A DNA stretch of 10,187 nucleotides from Dehalococcoidia bacterium (GTDB taxonomy: Bacteria > Chloroflexota > Dehalococcoidia > Dehalococcoidales > RBG-16-60-22), in contig JAUWYU010000040.1 of the NCBI GenBank assembly GCA_030615655.1, positions 1 to 10,187 on the forward strand. Direction: 5' to 3'. The notes below the pieces were generated by a model. That model had not been told where the DNA came from. It worked only from the letters and a program-made list of their open reading frames with translations, and ran no database searches. Positions 1 to 6,772 of this stretch are shown piece by piece (the first letter of the stretch is position 1; every line of letters starts with the position of its first letter). A program made the position numbers and the translations under genes.

Positions 1-1
1 G

Positions 2-616
2 GTCACCCTGGCGATGGCGGAGGCCATGAGGCCGGTCTTCTACGAAATAGTCATCGCCCCCGATTATGAGCCGGAGGCACTGGAGCTGTTGAAAAAGAAA
101 AAAGACCTGCGTATTCTGGCGGCGGAGCTGCCGCCCGGCTACGGCAAGGCCGTATCCGGCTATACCGACTACCGCCGGGTAAAAGGCGGTTTCCTCGTGC
201 AGGACTCGGATTCGCTGCCGGAGGGACAGGTGGACCTGAAGACGGTCACCAGGCGCGAGCCGACACCCGAGGAGATAGAGGACCTGCTCTTTGCTTGGCG
301 GGCGGCCAAGCACGTGAAGTCCAACGCCATAATGCTGGTCAAGGACAGGATGGTGGTGGGCATGGGGGCGGGGCAGCCGAGCCGGATTGTCAGCGCCCGG
401 ATTGCCATTGAGAAAGCCGGCGATAAGGCCAAAGGGGGTGTCCTGGCTTCGGATGCCATGATGCCCTTCAACGATGTAGTTGAGGCGGCGGCGGCCGCGG
501 GAGCAACTGCCGTTATCCAGCCCGGCGGTTCCATAAGGGATGAGGACTCAATCAAAGCGGCTGACAAGCACAATATCGCCATGGTCTTCACCGGCGTCAG
601 GCACTTCAGGCATTAA
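2..616 (+). CDS. purH: Bifunctional purine biosynthesis protein PurH, C-terminal part (5' end outside window)
   Basis: This is the 3' part of the AICAR formyltransferase/IMP cyclohydrolase gene, which carries out the last two steps of cytoplasmic de novo purine synthesis (AICAR -> FAICAR -> IMP). The frame is open to the left edge with no stop. The ATG at 14 is therefore an internal methionine and not the start. About 204 residues of a protein that is usually near 510 are present. Visible PurH signatures are a KHVKSNAIML block, GMGAGQPSR, a VLASDAMMPF stretch, VIQPGGSIRDE, and the characteristic C-terminal end VFTGVRHFRH. All belong to the formyltransferase domain. The cyclohydrolase domain and the catalytic Lys-His pair of the transferase would lie upstream. 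It ends with TAA, 17 bp before the nicotinamidase-like gene, so the two are probably cotranscribed. Confidence 0.95.
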   Translation, partial: VTLAMAEAMRPVFYEIVIAPDYEPEALELLKKKKDLRILAAELPPGYGKAVSGYTDYRRVKGGFLVQDSDSLPEGQVDLKTVTRREPTPEEIEDLLFAWRAAKHVKSNAIMLVKDRMVVGMGAGQPSRIVSARIAIEKAGDKAKGGVLASDAMMPFNDVVEAAAAAGATAVIQPGGSIRDEDSIKAADKHNIAMVFTGVRHFRH

Positions 617-633
617 GCCTAAAGGGGGTAGCT

Positions 634-1167
634 ATGGCTAATGCGGTCTTAGTGATTGATATGCTCAGGGGTTTTATGGAGGAGGGCAATCCACTGTACA
701 TTGGCGCCGAAGCTAGCGGCATTATCCCCAATATCCAGAAATTGTTGGAACGGGAGCTTGCCGGGGGCGCTAAATTGTTCTTTGTATGTGATAACCACGA
801 CCCGGACGACCTCGAATTTAAGATGTTCCCGCCCCACTGTATCGCTGGTACGGCCGAGGCAGAGGTAATTCCGGAATTAGTCGGGTTTCCCGGTGAGGTA
901 ATAACGAAAAAGAGGTACAGTGCTTTTTACGGTACGGAACTCGAAGAGAAGCTAAAGAAGCTGAAACCCGAGAAGGTTATCGTCTGCGGGGTCTGCACCG
1001 ATATCTGTGTCTGCCATACAGTGGCTAATGCCCGGAACCGCGATTATGAGGTGGAGGTGCCGGTCGACTGCGTGGCTTCCTTTGATGAAAAGGCGCATCA
1101 TTTCGCTCTGGAGCATATGGAGAAGGTGCTCGGGGCGAAGCTAGTTCAGGAGGTGAATCATGCCTGA
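634..1167 (+). CDS. Nicotinamidase-like cysteine hydrolase (isochorismatase superfamily)
   Basis: The predicted product is a 177-residue cytoplasmic amidohydrolase of the isochorismatase fold, most likely converting nicotinamide to nicotinate. The family catalytic triad can be read: Asp9 (VIDM), Lys92 (KKRYSAF) and the nucleophile Cys125 (CTDICV). A cis-peptide-type Gly-Val-Cys at 119-121 precedes the nucleophile. Metal-ligand candidates are Asp53 and His55 (DNHDPDD) and His68 in PPHCIAGT, a block typical of nicotinamidases. The length fits the small bacterial members. The start is supported by a purine-rich site (AAAGGGGG, 621-628) a few bases before the ATG. The gene overlaps a nicotinate phosphoribosyltransferase by 8 bp, and that enzyme would use its product, which strengthens the nicotinamidase reading over other cysteine hydrolases (isochorismatase, N-carbamoylsarcosine amidase). 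The substrate is inferred. Confidence 0.85.
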   Translation: MANAVLVIDMLRGFMEEGNPLYIGAEASGIIPNIQKLLERELAGGAKLFFVCDNHDPDDLEFKMFPPHCIAGTAEAEVIPELVGFPGEVITKKRYSAFYGTELEEKLKKLKPEKVIVCGVCTDICVCHTVANARNRDYEVEVPVDCVASFDEKAHHFALEHMEKVLGAKLVQEVNHA

Positions 1168-2158
1168 ACCTAAGTTTAAACCGTCTCCCGAAGTCCTTTC
1201 AGGTGACACTGCCGATATCTACTTTCTCCGCACCATTGATATTCTTCGTGAGGAGGGTCTCAATCCGACGGCCACCATGGAGGTTTTTCCGAGTCGCGCC
1301 GGGATAGTCTGCGGTATTGAGGAGGTTAAGGTGCTGCTGGCGGAAGTCCTGCCTGGAGACAACCGCGAGGTCTGGGCGCTGGATGAGGGTGAGACCATGG
1401 CGGCTAAAGAGGTGGTGCTGCGTATTACCGCCCCCTACCAGAGCTACGGGCTTTACGAGACCGCTATCGTCGGCATTTTGGCCCATTGCAGCGGCTGGGC
1501 GACGGCTGCCAGAGAGTGTGTCACTGTTGCCGGCGGCATACCGCTTATCAGCTTTGGCGCCCGCCACGTGCACCCTTCGATAGCGGGCGTGATGGACTAC
1601 TCGGCGGTAGTAGGCGGTTGTGTTGGCTGTTCCAGCATTGTCGGCGCCCGACTGACGGGTGTGACACCGGCCGGGACGATGCCCCATGCCCTTATTATTA
1701 TTGTCGGCGACACGGTAGAAGCCACCATGCTCTTTGATAAGCACATGCCACCGGAGGTGCCCCGCGTCTCACTGGTTGATACCTTTATGGATGAAGCCGA
1801 GGAGAGTTTGCGGGTAGCCGGGGAGCTGCGGGAGAAACTCCAGAGCGTGCGGCTGGATACGCCTTCGGAACTCGGCGGGGTCACCGTGGAGCTGGTCAAG
1901 AAGGTGCGCGCCCGACTGGACCAGGGGGGGTTCAAGCACGTGAATATTTTCGTCAGCGGCGGCATCAACCCGGAACGAATTAAGCATTTCCTGGAGAAAG
2001 GAGCGCCGGTGGATGGTTTCGGCGTGGGCAGCTATATCAGCGGCGCCAGTCCCATTGACTTTACCGCCGACCTTCACGAGATAGAAGGCAAGCCCATTGC
2101 CAAGAGAGGACGCACCCCCGGTATTACGCCGAATCCCAGGCTAAAGCGAGTGCTGTAA
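1160..2158 (+). CDS. pncB: Nicotinate phosphoribosyltransferase (short form)
   Basis: The product joins nicotinate and PRPP to give nicotinate mononucleotide, the entry step of the Preiss-Handler NAD salvage route. At 332 residues it matches the short archaeal/Chloroflexota type of the family rather than the ~400-residue E. coli PncB. Visible landmarks are an N-terminal SGDTADIYFLRT segment (15-25), a FGARHVHP loop (132-139), GTMPHAL around residues 172-178 with a histidine in the position expected for the active site, VDTFMDEAEES (206-216), and the (beta/alpha)8-barrel phosphate-binding end with VSGGIN (~274-279) and GVGSYISG. A strong ribosome site (CAGGAGGTG, 1148-1156) lies just before the ATG, which itself lies inside the end of the nicotinamidase-like gene. 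That ATGCCTGA overlap suggests translational coupling. Nicotinate is the most likely substrate; quinolinate phosphoribosyltransferase is less likely because of the gene pairing and the N-terminal motif. Confidence 0.9.
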   Translation: MPEPKFKPSPEVLSGDTADIYFLRTIDILREEGLNPTATMEVFPSRAGIVCGIEEVKVLLAEVLPGDNREVWALDEGETMAAKEVVLRITAPYQSYGLYETAIVGILAHCSGWATAARECVTVAGGIPLISFGARHVHPSIAGVMDYSAVVGGCVGCSSIVGARLTGVTPAGTMPHALIIIVGDTVEATMLFDKHMPPEVPRVSLVDTFMDEAEESLRVAGELREKLQSVRLDTPSELGGVTVELVKKVRARLDQGGFKHVNIFVSGGINPERIKHFLEKGAPVDGFGVGSYISGASPIDFTADLHEIEGKPIAKRGRTPGITPNPRLKRVL

Positions 2159-2173
2159 AACAGGAGGGAGTAT

Positions 2174-2992
2174 ATGCCAACATTTGCAGACCTGGTGGAA
2201 ATCTTAAAGTCGTGGTTCTCCTATCCTGGCCTTCCCGGGGATTATATCCTCATTGGAATAGTCCTGGCCATCGCCTTCAGCGCTATCTGGCTTCTCGGCC
2301 ACTGGCCGCCGCTTTTCAAGAAGCACTGGCTGTGGGCAGTGGCGGCGGTCAGCGCCTTCCTGACATTGCTGGCATTTGTCTTTGTCCAGGTCCCGTTACA
2401 GAGCTGGATCCAAGTGCTTATGGAAGGCACCTGGGACGTGTGGACCCTCAGCGACTGGCTGCTCCTGACCATGATACCTCTCGTTCTCGTGAGCGGGCTG
2501 GTGCAGGAAGGCGCCAAGATGGTGCCGGTTGTTTTCTGGTGGTTGAAAAGCGGTCGAAATATCAACCCCAGAACGGGGCTGGCCATCGGGGCGATAGCCG
2601 GGGCCGGCTTCGGCATCTTTGAGGCGGTCTGGATACATAACCAGTTACTACTTTATCTGGGCTTGCCCTGGGACGCTGTGGAGTACGGGTTTGAGGGGAT
2701 TGCCAGGTACTGGGAGAGCTTTTTTACCGTCGGCTTCCATATTGCCGCTACGGCACTGGCTGGTTACGGTCTGGCCAGGGGCAAGGGCTGGCAGTTCTAC
2801 CTTATCGTGGCCGTTCTTCACGCTTTAATAAACTATGCGGTTGTTTTACAGGTACAATTTGATTTAGCCGATGTCCAGATGGAAACCTACGTTGCTGTGC
2901 TGGCAGTGCTGGTAACGGCCGCGGTTCTCTTGCTTCGCTGGAGAAAGGCGAAAGAGGAAGAGGTAGTTGAGCGGGTTGAGATAGATACCTAG
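2174..2992 (+). CDS. Polytopic membrane protein resembling PrsW/YhfC-type intramembrane proteases
   Basis: A 272-residue integral membrane protein with about seven or eight hydrophobic segments (roughly 24-42, 52-73, 95-124, 136-161, 183-202, 206-227, 237-256) and a short charged C-terminal tail. Polar residues inside the helices form the pattern seen in the PrsW/YhfC/CAAX-protease superfamily. These are QEGAK at 111-115, a glycine-rich helix ending in Glu150 (GAGFGIFE), His189 (FHIAATALAGYG) and His216 with Asn220 (LHALIN). The first acidic residue of the usual Glu-Glu pair is a glutamine here. If active, it would cleave a membrane or signal protein within the bilayer; the substrate is unknown. 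A good ribosome site (AGGAGGGAG, 2162-2170) lies 3 bp before the ATG, and the gap to the upstream gene is only 15 bp, so it belongs to the same operon. Assignment to the superfamily is by motif only. Confidence 0.65.
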   Translation: MPTFADLVEILKSWFSYPGLPGDYILIGIVLAIAFSAIWLLGHWPPLFKKHWLWAVAAVSAFLTLLAFVFVQVPLQSWIQVLMEGTWDVWTLSDWLLLTMIPLVLVSGLVQEGAKMVPVVFWWLKSGRNINPRTGLAIGAIAGAGFGIFEAVWIHNQLLLYLGLPWDAVEYGFEGIARYWESFFTVGFHIAATALAGYGLARGKGWQFYLIVAVLHALINYAVVLQVQFDLADVQMETYVAVLAVLVTAAVLLLRWRKAKEEEVVERVEIDT

Positions 2993-3014
2993 CTTCTTAG
3001 ACCAGATATTGTGC

Positions 3015-4454
3015 CTATTTGCGCTTAAATTTAAGGCGGAGGACTTTGCTGGTATTATTCGTGACCCTGGCGCGTTCGTCAATACGCCAGCCGACTACCC
3101 AGAGTATGTGTTCCGGCGATACAACAACAGGTATACGCTGGCGCCAGGCCTGAGGAATCCTGGCATCAATCATAAACTCGTTGAGCTTCTTGGGCTGGCC
3201 CATGCCCAGAGGCTGGAAGCGGTCGCCGGGCCGACGGCGGCGCACGGTGAGTTGATGGCCGGTCTTATCATAATCAAAGCAGGCGGAGAAGTCATCGGTT
3301 TTTCCGCCTTCATTTTTAACTTCGGATGGCGTCATAATGGCGGCTTCGATATCCCAACCCGGTATACTCGTCTTTCCCGGTATATTCAGTTTGGCCTCGG
3401 TCTCCAGGACAGGGAATGGTGACAGCGCCGCTGAATCTGAACCCAGCACGTACCTGTCATACTCTATCGTAAAGTTCAGGCCGCCGGGCAGTCCGATTAC
3501 CTTCCCGGCCGGTTTGTCCAGGGCGTCTATCATATCTTCAATATGGCCTGCCTCGATGTCTTTGAGGTTGCCCAGCAGCGATTCTATGGAAGCCCGCAGC
3601 AGGTGCCGTTTCAGGGCGGATGGCAGGGCGATAAAGCTTTGCCTGTCGATAACAACCGAGTCTGTCTGTTTCCGGGCGACCTGCCCCCACAGGCGGGCTA
3701 CTTCCCCGTCTATAAAGGCGAGGTCATCGGTGGCGATGCGTGCCGTGCGGAGCAGGGCTTCGGCAACCTGCGGGTTGTATTTCCGGAGCTGCGGCAGGAG
3801 ATGATGTCGAATTCTGTTCCTCAGCGGTTCCGGCGACAGGTTTGAGGTATCGGTGCGGGGGTTGAGCCGGTGGCGACGGCAGCAGGCGGCCGTTTCCTCT
3901 CGACTCAGCTCCAGCAGGGGCCTTATTATGGTGAGGCTGGCGCCTGAAGACTGCCACTGGCTGAGGGACTGCAATCCCCGCAGTCCTCTGGTGCCGCTGC
4001 CTCGTATCAGGTGCATGAGGATGGTCTCCACGTGGTCGTCAATAGTATGCCCCACCGCCGTCCGCCCGGCTCCGACCGACCCGGCGACCTGAGCCAGAAA
4101 CGTATAACGAACCTCGCGTGCTGCTTCTTCCAGTGAAGCATGATGCTGTGCCTGGTGGGCTTTGATATCGCGCGACTCTATGGTAGCTGGAATCTCCAGT
4201 CGGAGGGCAAGGTCGGCAACGTACCTGGCATCGGCCTCGGACTCGGCACCACGTAGCTGATGATTGAGGTGGGCTACGTGCAACTCTATACCGAGCTCCT
4301 GGCGCAGTTTCACCATGATGTGAAGCAGGCAGACCGAGTCGGGGCCGCCGGAAACGGCCACCAGCAATTTTTGTGGGCTGGGGATTAGTTGCTTTTCTTT
4401 GATGAATTGCAACACTCTATTTTCCGGCGTTAGCTCTTCTTTCGCTGGTGCCAA
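3015..4454 (-). CDS. tilS: tRNA(Ile)-lysidine synthetase TilS
   Basis: TilS attaches lysine to C34 of the CAU-anticodon tRNA-Ile using ATP, which switches decoding from AUG to AUA. It is usually essential. The 479-residue product shows the PP-loop SGGPDS (35-40), HLNHQLRG (62-69), GHTIDDHVET (135-144), the RPLLELSREE block (178-187), and the TilS signature with DTSN and RNRIRHHLLP (202-221). The C-terminal TilS_C domain begins at RRRRPGDRFQPLGM (405-418) and runs through KKLNEFMIDARIP and ILWVVGWRIDE. It is full length for the two-domain (long) form. The chosen start is a TTG at 4454-4452, with AGAAAGG about 9 bases upstream; no ATG lies before the PP-loop. It is the last gene of a three-gene run and converges on the membrane-protein gene ending at 2992, 22 bp away, with no clear terminator between. 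Confidence 0.95.
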   Translation of the reverse strand: MAPAKEELTPENRVLQFIKEKQLIPSPQKLLVAVSGGPDSVCLLHIMVKLRQELGIELHVAHLNHQLRGAESEADARYVADLALRLEIPATIESRDIKAHQAQHHASLEEAAREVRYTFLAQVAGSVGAGRTAVGHTIDDHVETILMHLIRGSGTRGLRGLQSLSQWQSSGASLTIIRPLLELSREETAACCRRHRLNPRTDTSNLSPEPLRNRIRHHLLPQLRKYNPQVAEALLRTARIATDDLAFIDGEVARLWGQVARKQTDSVVIDRQSFIALPSALKRHLLRASIESLLGNLKDIEAGHIEDMIDALDKPAGKVIGLPGGLNFTIEYDRYVLGSDSAALSPFPVLETEAKLNIPGKTSIPGWDIEAAIMTPSEVKNEGGKTDDFSACFDYDKTGHQLTVRRRRPGDRFQPLGMGQPKKLNEFMIDARIPQAWRQRIPVVVSPEHILWVVGWRIDERARVTNNTSKVLRLKFKRK

Positions 4455-4494
4455 TTCCCTTTGCCTTTCTTAAAATATCCGTTGCTGTAGTTAA

Positions 4495-5142
4495 TTATCC
4501 GGTCTGGAGAACGAGTTTGGTGCGGTGTATTGATTTGGGGTAATTTTCAAAGCCCAGGGCGGCGGCAACCTGCTCCGGCCTCCCCGAGCCGTTGCTGTCA
4601 CAGCGTAGCTTCATGCTAATGGTGCAGCATCCATTACTACAATCAATAAGCCACAGGTCGTTAATCAGGGCTCTCAGGTCATAATGGCGAGGGCCGGTAT
4701 CCCGCTGGTGCTGCCACGGCAGTTCCTTTGTTGCTAGCAGGGAGGCAATGGCTGATTCTACGTCATTTGGCTCTTTTTCGGTTTCAATCTCAACCTCATA
4801 TTCGGCATGGCGAACCTGAGACTGTAGTGACGGCGTGGTCGGGGGCATGTTATAGACCTGGCTGATTTCGATGCCGCGTGGCAACTGCTGGCTGACGGCC
4901 GACGTGAAGGAGTGGGGGGAGGACCACCTGGCCAGGACAATATCCATTAGCTCGGCTTCGCTGGTAACTCCCAGAGGCAGCGGTGCCGCAAGTGACATTC
5001 GGGGGTGGGGATTGAATCCTTCCGAGTAAGCCAGTGGCACCCCGGCCCGGTTGAGCGTCCGCTGCCACAGGCGCATTAAGTCCAGATGGGAGATGAACTT
5101 TACCTCTTCTCCACGGCAAAATTTGATGCGCAGGCGTTGCAT
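4495..5142 (-). CDS. DUF2344 / TIGR03936 family protein (radical-SAM-associated)
   Basis: A 215-residue soluble protein. The first 70 residues carry the hallmark of the DUF2344 family: an RIKFCRGEEVKFISHLDL stretch, then AYSEGFNPHPRMSLAAPLPLG and a SEAELMDIVL segment. In many bacteria this domain is fused to, or sits next to, a radical-SAM protein of the TIGR03960 type. Neither that domain nor a CxxxCxxC motif occurs in this window, so here it stands alone. The molecular function of the family is not established to my knowledge, and I assign none. The ATG is preceded by a TGAGG site about 7 bases upstream. It sits 37 bp after the CBS-domain membrane-protein gene and 40 bp before tilS on the same strand, so all three are probably one transcript. 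Confidence 0.88.
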   Translation of the reverse strand: MQRLRIKFCRGEEVKFISHLDLMRLWQRTLNRAGVPLAYSEGFNPHPRMSLAAPLPLGVTSEAELMDIVLARWSSPHSFTSAVSQQLPRGIEISQVYNMPPTTPSLQSQVRHAEYEVEIETEKEPNDVESAIASLLATKELPWQHQRDTGPRHYDLRALINDLWLIDCSNGCCTISMKLRCDSNGSGRPEQVAAALGFENYPKSIHRTKLVLQTG

Positions 5143-5179
5143 ATCATTCCTCAGGTAGTAATATCGGCGAGGCAGGCTC

Positions 5180-6520
5180 TCAGGCGTTACGGTCTTCGGC
5201 GGTTTCGTTTTTAGGTTTTTCTTTTGTTTTTTTACTGACCCGCTGTGCTGCGGCGGCCTGTTTTTCCTTGGTCAGCAGGATTTTCTCAATTTTCAGTCCC
5301 CGCATTTCGGTTATCACCACCTTCAAGTCCCGGTAGCGTAGCTGTTCGTTGCGTTTGGGTATATGTCCCAGCAGACTGAGTATGAAGCCGGCGACAGTCT
5401 CATAGTCTTCTCCTTCCGGCAGGTCCAGCTCCATCTCTTCGTTAGCTTCATCAATACGCATGCTGCCGTCAATCTGGAACGTATATTCGTTGATTATCTC
5501 GTAGTCCTTCTCTACTCCGGCCAGTTCATCACCCACTTCGCCCACAATCTCCTCGACCAGTCGGGTAAGACTGACAACGCCGGCGGTGCCGCCGTATTCA
5601 TCCACCACCACGCACATGCGGTAGTTGTTGTCGCGCATTTCGGCAAAGAGTTCATCGATACGCTTGGACTCAGGGGCGAAGTAAGCCGGACGAATAAGGT
5701 CGTTAATGGTGCTTTCGTCACTGACGGTGCCTTTGGCGAGAGCCATGAGCATGTCCTTCACCGCGAGAATGCCGACGACGTTATCCATATTCTCTATAAA
5801 GACCGGAAACCGGGACATGGGTTTCTCGGCGTAGAGGGCCAGCAGGTCGGACAGCCTGGAGCCCTGCTCGATAGCGACAACCTCCGGACGGGGCACCATA
5901 ACCTCGCGGACGGGTCGGTCGCCGAACTCAAAGACCTTATGCAGCATCTCGGCTTCCTGTTCCTCTACCGTGCCCTCTTTGTGTCCCACCGATATCATGG
6001 TGCGGATTTCGTCGGCACTGGCGAGTGACCTGGGAACCGGTGCCCCACCAATAATCCTGGCGAACCCCGAGGCTATCCAGCTCAGAACAAATACGAAGGG
6101 AGTTAGCAGCCAGGCTATTAATCCCAGCGGACGGGCTAAGAATAGCGCCAGCCTCTCTGCGTGCCGGGCGGCTACGGTCTTGGGGGTTGTCTCGGCGAAT
6201 ATCAGTAAGACCACGGTGACGCATATGGTGGCGATGAGGACGCTGGACCCCTGATCTCCCAGGAGAGAGATTGCCAGCATGGTGCCCAGGGCGGCTGCGG
6301 CGGTATTGACGAAGTTGTTGCCCAGCAGGATTGTGGACAGGAGCTTCTCCGGCTGCTCGAGCATCCGGGCTACCCGGTTAGCTCCCTTCACCTTGGTGCT
6401 GACCAGGTGCTCCAGCCTTATCCGCTGTATGGCGGTAAAGGCCGTCTCCGAGCTGGAGAAGAAGGCGGACAGTAGCAGACAGATAACAAAAAGTATCAGG
6501 TATAAGGCGGTCATTGACAT
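5180..6520 (-). CDS. CNNM/HlyC-CorC family membrane protein (DUF21, CBS pair, CorC_HlyC domain)
   Basis: A 446-residue inner-membrane protein of the CNNM/hemolysin C/CorC family, whose members are linked to divalent-cation (mainly Mg2+) efflux or homeostasis. Domain order is canonical. An N-terminal DUF21 membrane domain (about 1-185) has hydrophobic segments near 4-24, 60-88, 92-110 and 130-158 and the conserved SSSETAFTAIQ and AETTPK motifs. A CBS pair (about 200-328) includes VREVMVPRPEVVAIE and the DEYGGTAGVVSL loop. A CorC_HlyC domain (about 340-420) is followed by a lysine/alanine-rich, probably disordered tail. The length is typical. The ATG at 6518-6520 has a GGGGTG site about 7 bases upstream; a second ATG two codons in is also possible. 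A near-consensus sigma70 promoter lies upstream, making this the first gene of its operon. The older name 'hemolysin' is misleading. The transported ion is inferred from the family. Confidence 0.92.
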   Translation of the reverse strand: MSMTALYLILFVICLLLSAFFSSSETAFTAIQRIRLEHLVSTKVKGANRVARMLEQPEKLLSTILLGNNFVNTAAAALGTMLAISLLGDQGSSVLIATICVTVVLLIFAETTPKTVAARHAERLALFLARPLGLIAWLLTPFVFVLSWIASGFARIIGGAPVPRSLASADEIRTMISVGHKEGTVEEQEAEMLHKVFEFGDRPVREVMVPRPEVVAIEQGSRLSDLLALYAEKPMSRFPVFIENMDNVVGILAVKDMLMALAKGTVSDESTINDLIRPAYFAPESKRIDELFAEMRDNNYRMCVVVDEYGGTAGVVSLTRLVEEIVGEVGDELAGVEKDYEIINEYTFQIDGSMRIDEANEEMELDLPEGEDYETVAGFILSLLGHIPKRNEQLRYRDLKVVITEMRGLKIEKILLTKEKQAAAAQRVSKKTKEKPKNETAEDRNA

Positions 6521-6559
6521 AGACCATCACCCCACTCACATAAAGACTCCAATAAAATA

Positions 6560-6588
6560 ATGATAGCATTGGCATGTGGGGGTGTCAA
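6560..6588 (-). promoter_or_regulatory. Sigma70-type promoter for the CBS-protein/DUF2344/tilS operon
   Basis: On the minus strand a perfect -35 box TTGACA (6588-6583) and a -10 box TATCAT (6565-6560, one mismatch to TATAAT) are separated by exactly 17 bp. The predicted start of transcription is near 6553, giving a leader of about 33 nt before the ATG at 6520. The location upstream of the first gene of a same-strand run and the ideal spacing make this the best-supported promoter in the window. It has not been tested. Confidence 0.75.
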
Positions 6589-6713
6589 AGGGGGGTGCAA
6601 CCCTCCCCCTGTATCCCCCTCCCTTGATAAGGGAGGGGGAATAATTTTTAAGAGGGGCTGGCGCCCCTCTTTGCAGGCTACTCCCCATTGGGGGTGGGGG
6701 GGAAACTAAGGGA
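6589..6713. repeat. GC-run intergenic element with two perfect hairpins, probably a dispersed palindromic (REP/MITE-like) repeat
   Basis: The spacer between nrdJ and the CBS-protein gene (6521-6772) holds an element of runs of G and C unlike either neighbour. Hairpin 1 has 12-bp arms, 6614-6625 and 6629-6640, with a GAT loop. Hairpin 2 has 9-bp arms, 6650-6658 and 6663-6671, with a TGGC loop. C-rich and G-rich runs flank both (6601-6609, 6681-6702). Neither hairpin is followed by a proper U-tract in the direction of nrdJ transcription, so it does not read as a simple intrinsic terminator. It resembles short palindromic intergenic repeats common in environmental bacterial genomes. Copy number cannot be judged from one window, and the outer borders are approximate. 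The rest of the spacer (6714-6772) shows nothing I can name. Confidence 0.55.
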
Positions 6714-6772
6714 TAAGCCACAGATGATACTGGGCGGCCTGGGTGGGAAAAGATAAAAAAGGAAGGGGTTTA

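Noticed and set aside
3024..3035. A perfect 12-base palindrome (CTTAAATTTAAG) near the convergent gene ends
   Set aside because: It lies inside the last codons of tilS, is AT-only apart from its ends, has no loop and no T-tract; chance or weak pairing is enough to explain it.
5363..6028. A 221-codon plus-strand reading frame
   Set aside because: It lies wholly antisense to the CBS-domain membrane-protein gene, which has clear domain motifs. The antisense product resembles no family.
6614..6671. The two hairpins read as a rho-independent terminator of nrdJ
   Set aside because: In the minus-strand direction the 9-bp stem is followed by an A-rich stretch and the 12-bp stem by ATACAGGG, so neither has a U-tract.
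6536..6721. A 61-codon minus-strand reading frame across the nrdJ / CBS-protein spacer
   Set aside because: It translates the G/C-run hairpin element and the promoter. The product is proline- and glycine-rich with no recognisable features, and no ribosome site was seen.
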